Assembly: GCF_019097595.1 (NCBI RefSeq)
Contig: NC_080711.1
Coordinates: forward strand, 10,983,928 to 11,047,927
Direction: 5' to 3'
DNA: 64,000 nt
Source of the DNA: Hemibagrus wyckioides
Taxonomy: Eukaryota; Chordata; Actinopteri; Siluriformes; Bagridae
In this document: one piece after another, positions 58,809-64,000 of the stretch
Position numbering within the stretch: position 1 is the stretch's first letter
Layout: every line of letters starts with the position of its first letter
Program-made: the position numbers and the translations under genes
The notes under the pieces: model-generated
The model's database searches: none
What the model was told of the DNA's origin: nothing
The model's input: only the letters and a program-made list of their open reading frames with translations

Positions 58809-59301
58809 TACACTAATCAGGCATAACATTATGAGCAGTGACGGGTGAAGTGAATAACACTGATTATCACATCATGGCACCTGTTATTGGGTGCATTATG
58901 TTCATGTGTTAGAAGCAGGAAACATGGGCCAGCGTAAGGAGTCAGCGAGTTTGACAAGGGCCAAATTGTGATGGCTAGACGAGTGGATCAGAGCATGTCC
59001 AAAACTGCAGCTCTTGTGGGGTGTTCCCGGTCTGCAGTGGTCAGTATCTATCAAAAGTGGTCTAAGGAAGGATCAGTGATGAACCGGCGACAGAGTCATG
59101 GGTGGCCAAGGCTCTCTGATGCACATGGGGAGCGAAGGCAGGCCCGTGTGATCCGATCCAACAGACGAGCTACAAGTTAATGCTGGTTCTGATAGAAAGG
59201 TGTCAGAATACACAGTGCATGACCGGTCAGGGCTGTTTAGGCAGCAAAAGGGGGACCAACACAATATTAGGCAGGTGGTCATAATGTTATGCCTGGTCAG
59301 T
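58809..59301 (+). mobile_element. Internally deleted Tc1-type element (family A, copy 2), nested in LINE
   Basis: CACTAATCAGGCATAACATT at the left is matched in inverse by TAATGTTATGCCTGGTCAGTG at the right, beside TA dinucleotides. The interior retains [18 protein letters not shown] and [11 protein letters not shown], the N-terminal helix-turn-helix of the transposase. Same family as 5152-5688. Confidence 0.85.
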
Positions 59302-59580
59302 GTATATGTTATAAGATACCACTGGTTTACAGTTACTCTAGTTTGCACTTTTTTTTCGGCGCTGCGTATCCTGTACTGTCCTCTGTTGTTTTTGTATTTT
59401 CTCTTTGCACCTGGTTATACATGTTGCACTTTATGTAGCTAGGACAAACTTTCTGTCCTTAGCTGTTATGTTGTCTATGTAGCACCAGGGTCCCGCACCA
59501 GGGAAACGTTGTCTTATTTCACTATGTATTGCGTCAGCTATATGGGGTTGAAATGACGATAAAAGCCTCTTGACTTGACA

Positions 59581-61389
59581 AGGCAATAAAGTATATTTAA
59601 TTACTGTAAACTAGTAAAGCTTGTAATAAATAATGTACTGTGAAAAGAACTTAAAAATGAATATTTTACAATGTTTACCCTATCCCCCCCCCGACTCATT
59701 TTGTGTTTTCTCTTAAAACATGACACACTGCACATCACAATAAGAAACTTTATTACATATCCTAAAATACATTAAGACATTAATGTTTGAGACAAATAAT
59801 CAAAATAGTTAGGACTTAATGTCACATTGTAACATTCATTAAAGCAGTTATTAAAAATAAAGATTGCCACCTTATTGGAAAGCAAAGCTTTTTTTTTTTT
59901 ATAGGACACAGTTACAGACATGTCAGCTTTATTGTTTTAAATTATACAAAGCTATAAACAAATAAAAATAAAGATTTTATTTAATCGAATACTCATTAAA
60001 TGCAACTTCTGTTGAAAGTCCCTTTTTGGACACGGGTGTAATTTATAAGTGTTAATGTCTGTTATCATCTGATTTGTGCTTTATTTTCACTTATAGCATA
60101 TAGAAGGCTCAACATTTTGTCACTGATTTAGAACAGCTTGTATTGTATTAAGACAATGGATTAAGTGCTGTATCGATTTAAACAAATGTTAAAATCTCGT
60201 CGAAATAGTTTTGACCAATTTGTGAGTAATGCTACACTGAAACACTCCATTACACTGAATGACCACGAAACTGAACTACTGTATTTGAAGAGCTGATGTA
60301 CACCAAGATAACAAATGAGGTTCAGATTGAAAGCGTCACAGATCACATCTGAATCTCTCAATTTCATCAGGCATCTCCTCTCCTTCTCTACATTCATTTA
60401 CATTCTGCCTTATATCCTTTCCAGCTGTGCTCCAGCTAACCTGCTTATCCAGCTATCAAACATGTCATACCTACTATTACCATCATGATGAAAAAATATA
60501 AATCACATAAGCTCCTGACCGAGTCATTTGATGTCTTACTGAATATTATCTCACTCAGAAATGATAACAGACATTTCTATCCATTACTTTAGTTGTATAT
60601 ACATATATTTATGTATACATATCAATACATAATGTACAATTTATGCTACCCAAATTTAATCCTTAAAAACCGGCAGGAAAACCAATTCCTTCCATTTACT
60701 CTTTCAATGCTGTTGTCTTTACTGGGGCCCAGATTTTCATGTGTAATTTATATATATATATATATATATATATTTATTTTTTATTGGCTATGAACTTGTA
60801 CATAAAAATACATGATTCTGAAAATCAAATATTGTTCACAAATGCTTCATAAGTGCATGTGAACTATTTCTTCGAATCACTTTAATGATAATTTAATGTC
60901 CCCAAACAGTATTAAGTAGGCAGTGTGTTTTATAGAACTTTGATTCTTGGAACCATTTGGAAATGCTCATAGCTCTCTGAAACAAGAGCTAAGAGATCCC
61001 TTTTTTGGAAACTGTCTTTGGTCACCGTTTTCATGATTACGACGATGCAACTTCATTCATCCACTTAACACTCAAAGCAAATAAGAAACTCAGACAGAGG
61101 TGAAAGAGGGAAAAAAACAACAAAATCTCAGATTTAACTGAATACATGCAAAAACATGATAAATTAAAGGAAAAAATTGGTAGTCCTGTTATGATATTAG
61201 GGGTATTGTTTTAGCAGTGCTAGACCCTTCATAGCGCTTCTCCACCAAACAATGCAAATAACCAGAGATAAAAGAAATTGACACTCCGAGGAGTAGTCTC
61301 TGTGTAGGATATCAAAGGGCTAGCATAACAGTAATACTACATAAAATATAGATAATAGCAAATGTAAATAAAACTATGCATCTCTGACT
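59581..61389. other. AT-rich DNA, possible distal tom1l2 3'UTR
   Basis: Several minus-strand AATAAA signals occur (for example 59749-59754 and near 60072 and 60773). A TA run lies at 60750-60771. Which signal ends tom1l2 is unresolved. No other gene was recognised. Confidence 0.4.
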
Positions 61390-61391
61390 TA

Positions 61392-61879
61392 CACTAAAGG
61401 TTTTGGGACACCTGCCTTTACATGCACATGAATGTAATATGGAGTTGACCTGCTCTTTGTAGCTATAACAGCTTCAACTCTTCTTTGAAGGCTTTCCACA
61501 AGGTTTATGGGAATTTTTGACCATTCCTCTAGAAGTGCATCTGTGAGGTCAGGCTCTGATGTTGGACGAGAAGGCCTGGCTCGCAGTCTCCGCTCTAATT
61601 CATCCTAAAGGTGTTCTATCGAGTCAAGGTCAGGACTCCTCCACAAACTCGCTCATCCATGTCTTTATGGACCTTGCTTTGTGCACTGGTGTGCAGTCAT
61701 GTTGGAACAGGAAGGGGTCATCCCCAAACTGTTCCCACAATGTTATGAGCATGAAATTGTCCAAAATGTCTTGGTTTGATGAAGCATTAAGAGTTCCTTT
61801 CACTGGAACTAAGGGACCAAGCCCAACCCCTGAATGCAATGATTTGGTGGGGTGTCCCAAAACTTTTGCCAATATAGTG
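61392..61879 (-). mobile_element. Internally deleted Tc1-type element (family C)
   Basis: Ends CACTAAAGGTTTTGGGACACC and, inversely, GGGTGTCCCAAAACTTTTGCC, with TA at 61390-61391 and 61880-61881. The interior is about 75-80% similar by eye to minus-strand transposase of the 37496 element but lacks the catalytic middle. It probably lies within the tom1l2 3'UTR. Confidence 0.85.
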
Positions 61880-61881
61880 TA

Positions 61882-63467
61882 GGTACACAACATTTTTATC
61901 TCTAACTAACTGAGGAACAAGCTTTTAATTAATGGCTGCCTACAAACACAGCAATGCGTGCCAGTACTTTAATAAAAAGACAGAAATGAGTGTCCTTATT
62001 AGACAAACGTTAAAAAAACAAAACAAAAAAAAAACCACCATACACACACCCACACACAAAATGTGTGTATCTCATGGCTGAATAATATCAGGTGTGTTTA
62101 ACTGCATAAATAAATAATGAGTACAATGGCATTCATGGGATTCCTCCTCCACCAACAAGAGGTCTACAAATTTGTACAAATACTCAAAACAGCCTTAAAA
62201 TCTACTTCTGGCAGGAGGAATTTTTTTTTTTTTAATTCAGACTTGCTGTGGCATCAATATGGATTGGATTAATTCCAAAAGCAAATTATATGCTGGTTAC
62301 ACCTTTAAACTTCTAATTCTTGAGGTATCACTAAGAAGTAGTGGAAACATCAAACTGAAACAATAAAATCTGTCAGAGAAAGAACTAATGAAAAGAGTAA
62401 ATCATTTTGGCAGTCACTATTAGCCATGTACTGAAGCTATGTCCCAATAGAGATGAGACTTCCGTCAGGGACATTGATCACCGACTGCTGTTTGACCGTT
62501 TTAGCAATCAGTGGTCAGCACTATTTTAGGTGCTCTCCGGTGTTGGTGGAAAAAGCAACAGCATGGACTATGGGTGATTTGCTAAGTGGAAAAGTGCTAT
62601 TAGAGGAAAGGGTCACTGCAAATCAATACAACGTTTTTCTGACTGATCACCTGATGGGAGTGGTCCCTTTCAGAATAACACCACCCCCACTCACAGGGCA
62701 CAAAGTCTCACTGAATGGTTTGTTGAGTATGAAAATAATGTAAGTCGTATGCTATGGTGTTTACAGTCTGAACTGAAAACCTGCGGGAGATATTGGAGTG
62801 ATGAAGCCACCATTATCGGAAATGCAATTTTGAGGGAAAACCGATCGGAAGAATGGTGTTCATTCAGCCAGTTCAGCTATAAAGACTTTATATAGAAACT
62901 ATAAAATCTCTGCCAAGTTGCAAGGAAGCTGTTCTGGTAACTCAGCCATCCCAAATCCTAAGACTGTCTGTTTTTCCTTTAATATGTCACTCTTCAGTAT
63001 ATAATTTTCCCCTTAGTGGTATAATGGCATTGGACCACAGGAATTAAAAAAATTATTCTTATGGAACAGCAGATTTTCAGATTGCTAGGTAAACTTGCAT
63101 GGGACTTCTGAGATATTATATCACTTTTCCACGCCAGATTCCGCATGGCTTCTGTTAATAAACAGAAGTAAGTTATAAACTTGGCATATCTAAACTACAA
63201 CATGACTTCACTGAGGAGAAATTCGCTCGTTTAAGACGGATCATCCCGCTGCCCCTGAAGTTACACACAAAAGCATGCTGAGTCTGGAAGATGAGCCGGA
63301 TCACAGAAGCTGCCCAGCTCCAGCCAGCAGCTTGAGAGGTGGAAATGAACCAAGAGTCCCATGATGGATCAAGAAACGTGTGACAGAGAGCAGCATGGAA
63401 AGGCAGCAGGCATCCAAAGGAATGCTGAGGGGGATGAACGGAGCTTTTCTTAAAGTTCATGTGCGAC
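61882..63467 (-). other. Probable tom1l2 3'UTR, proximal part
   Basis: Sequence directly downstream of the tom1l2 stop. No minus-strand AATAAA was seen before about 60773, so the UTR may be 2.7 kb or longer. No repeat family was recognised apart from A/T runs near 62014-62033 and 62220-62233. Confidence 0.4.
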
Positions 63468-63747
63468 CTACAATGCAAACAGGTTGTCCTCAGTCCGCTC
63501 GGCTTTCTTCCGGCTGCTGCTCGGTGCGCTCGCGGGAGCGGAGGGCTCGCCTCTAGGGGGTGACGGTAATGCTGAGTCTGCAGCTTTGGCTCGCTCTTCT
63601 AAGAACTTGTCAAACTCTAAAAGAAAGGCAAAGAACAAATGATTCAACCGCAGTGCTGATAAACTTGTGATCCAAGAATTCACTGGTTTACAAACTTTTA
63701 CACTTCCTACCTTCACTCGTCACTCCCTCCTCAGCCTCGTCACCTTT
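63468..63747 (-). CDS. tom1l2: TOM1L2 (TOM1-like 2), last two coding exons
   Basis: Endosomal VHS/GAT adaptor family that links ubiquitinated cargo to sorting machinery; only the C-terminus is in the window. Exon 63711-63747 encodes [12 protein letters not shown] (donor GAAG|GTAGGA, exit phase 1). Exon 63468-63616 (acceptor TTCTTTTAG) encodes [20 protein letters not shown] and [14 protein letters not shown] with [23 protein letters not shown] and the RKK(A/P)ER(T/S)ED.LFAL ending fit TOM1L2 better than TOM1 or TOM1L1. It is next to srebf1 on the same strand, as in mammals. The VHS and GAT domains lie beyond the right edge. Confidence 0.92.
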
Positions 63748-64000
63748 CTGTTCAGTACAACACAAGAAGCAAAATAATTACTGTATTGTTGAATTATTGG
63801 ATTAATTTATTGTGTGGTTGATGTTTGGTCCCGTGTCTAATCAAAGTTAAAGGAATACTCCAGTGCTTTCCAACTATTTGCAACTGTGTCTGAAAACATA
63901 TCTATGATTACCCACAAGCAACCCCAGAGCTTTCCATGTGATGATAAAGATTTGTCTCAAGCTCACACACAGCAAGAAATAAAAACCTTTGGACTTTCAC

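Larger units (their letters stand above)
57985..59580 (+). mobile_element. L2/Rex-like LINE, 3' truncated copy with nested Tc1-type insertion
   Basis: A 5'-truncated non-LTR retrotransposon: the C-terminal end of a reverse-transcriptase ORF (about 58020-58603), a CT/CA microsatellite (58616-58651), then 3'UTR. A Tc1-type element (58809-59301) interrupts the UTR, which resumes and ends GATAAAAGCCTCTTGACTTG near 59578. The clade name is a judgement from the RT tail. Confidence 0.75.

Overview
The window is nuclear DNA from a ray-finned fish, very probably a teleost. It has vertebrate genes split by GT-AG introns, dense CA/GT and CT/GA microsatellites, several Tc1-type DNA transposons, tRNA-derived SINEs and an L2/Rex-like LINE tail. 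A catfish-like (ostariophysan) source is my guess from the repeat style only; no sequence feature proves it. There are no bacterial, viral or CRISPR features.

Three protein genes can be read: rai1 (+), srebf1 (-) and the 3' end of tom1l2 (-). This is the order and orientation of human 17p11.2 (RAI1-SREBF1-TOM1L2). Paralogue-specific residues exclude the sister block TCF20-SREBF2-TOM1. Bases 1-26587 lie upstream of the rai1 coding exon and look like rai1 5' intron or flank. They hold microsatellites, two SINE copies, three Tc1-type elements and one CpG-rich block (15985-16450) with an X-box, a CRE, a TATA box and a splice donor, which is a candidate rai1 5' exon. rai1 coding begins at 26607 in one giant exon (1,920 codons) and continues in small exons for the extended PHD finger. 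The last exon is uncertain (best candidate 35075). rai1 and srebf1 converge tail to tail. The gap of about 2.6 kb holds a SINE carrying an apparently intact Tc1 transposon with a full DD34E transposase.

srebf1 was reconstructed completely: 19 coding exons between 55626 and 40670, every phase consistent, 1,123 codons plus stop. It encodes the acidic activation domain, bHLH-zipper with the SREBP-specific Tyr, Fbw7-type phosphodegron, two membrane segments flanking an S1P site, and the C-terminal SCAP-binding region. Intron 16 carries a miR-33 hairpin on the srebf1 strand, so a transcription factor for lipid synthesis and a microRNA known to repress cholesterol-export and fatty-acid-oxidation genes would share one transcript. 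Upstream there is a CCAAT box 18-19 bp from a canonical sterol element, which suggests SREBP autoregulation. A CpG-rich patch in intron 1 may be a second promoter.

Beyond srebf1, from about 56 kb, lie AT-rich DNA, an L2-type LINE 3' portion with a Tc1-type element nested inside it, and a long stretch that probably includes the tom1l2 3'UTR (with a Tc1-type insertion). The last two tom1l2 coding exons follow at 63468-63747. The most noteworthy items are the intronic miR-33, the 27-unit Lys-Pro tetrapeptide array within RAI1, the intact Tc1 element, and the candidate regulatory modules of srebf1 and rai1.
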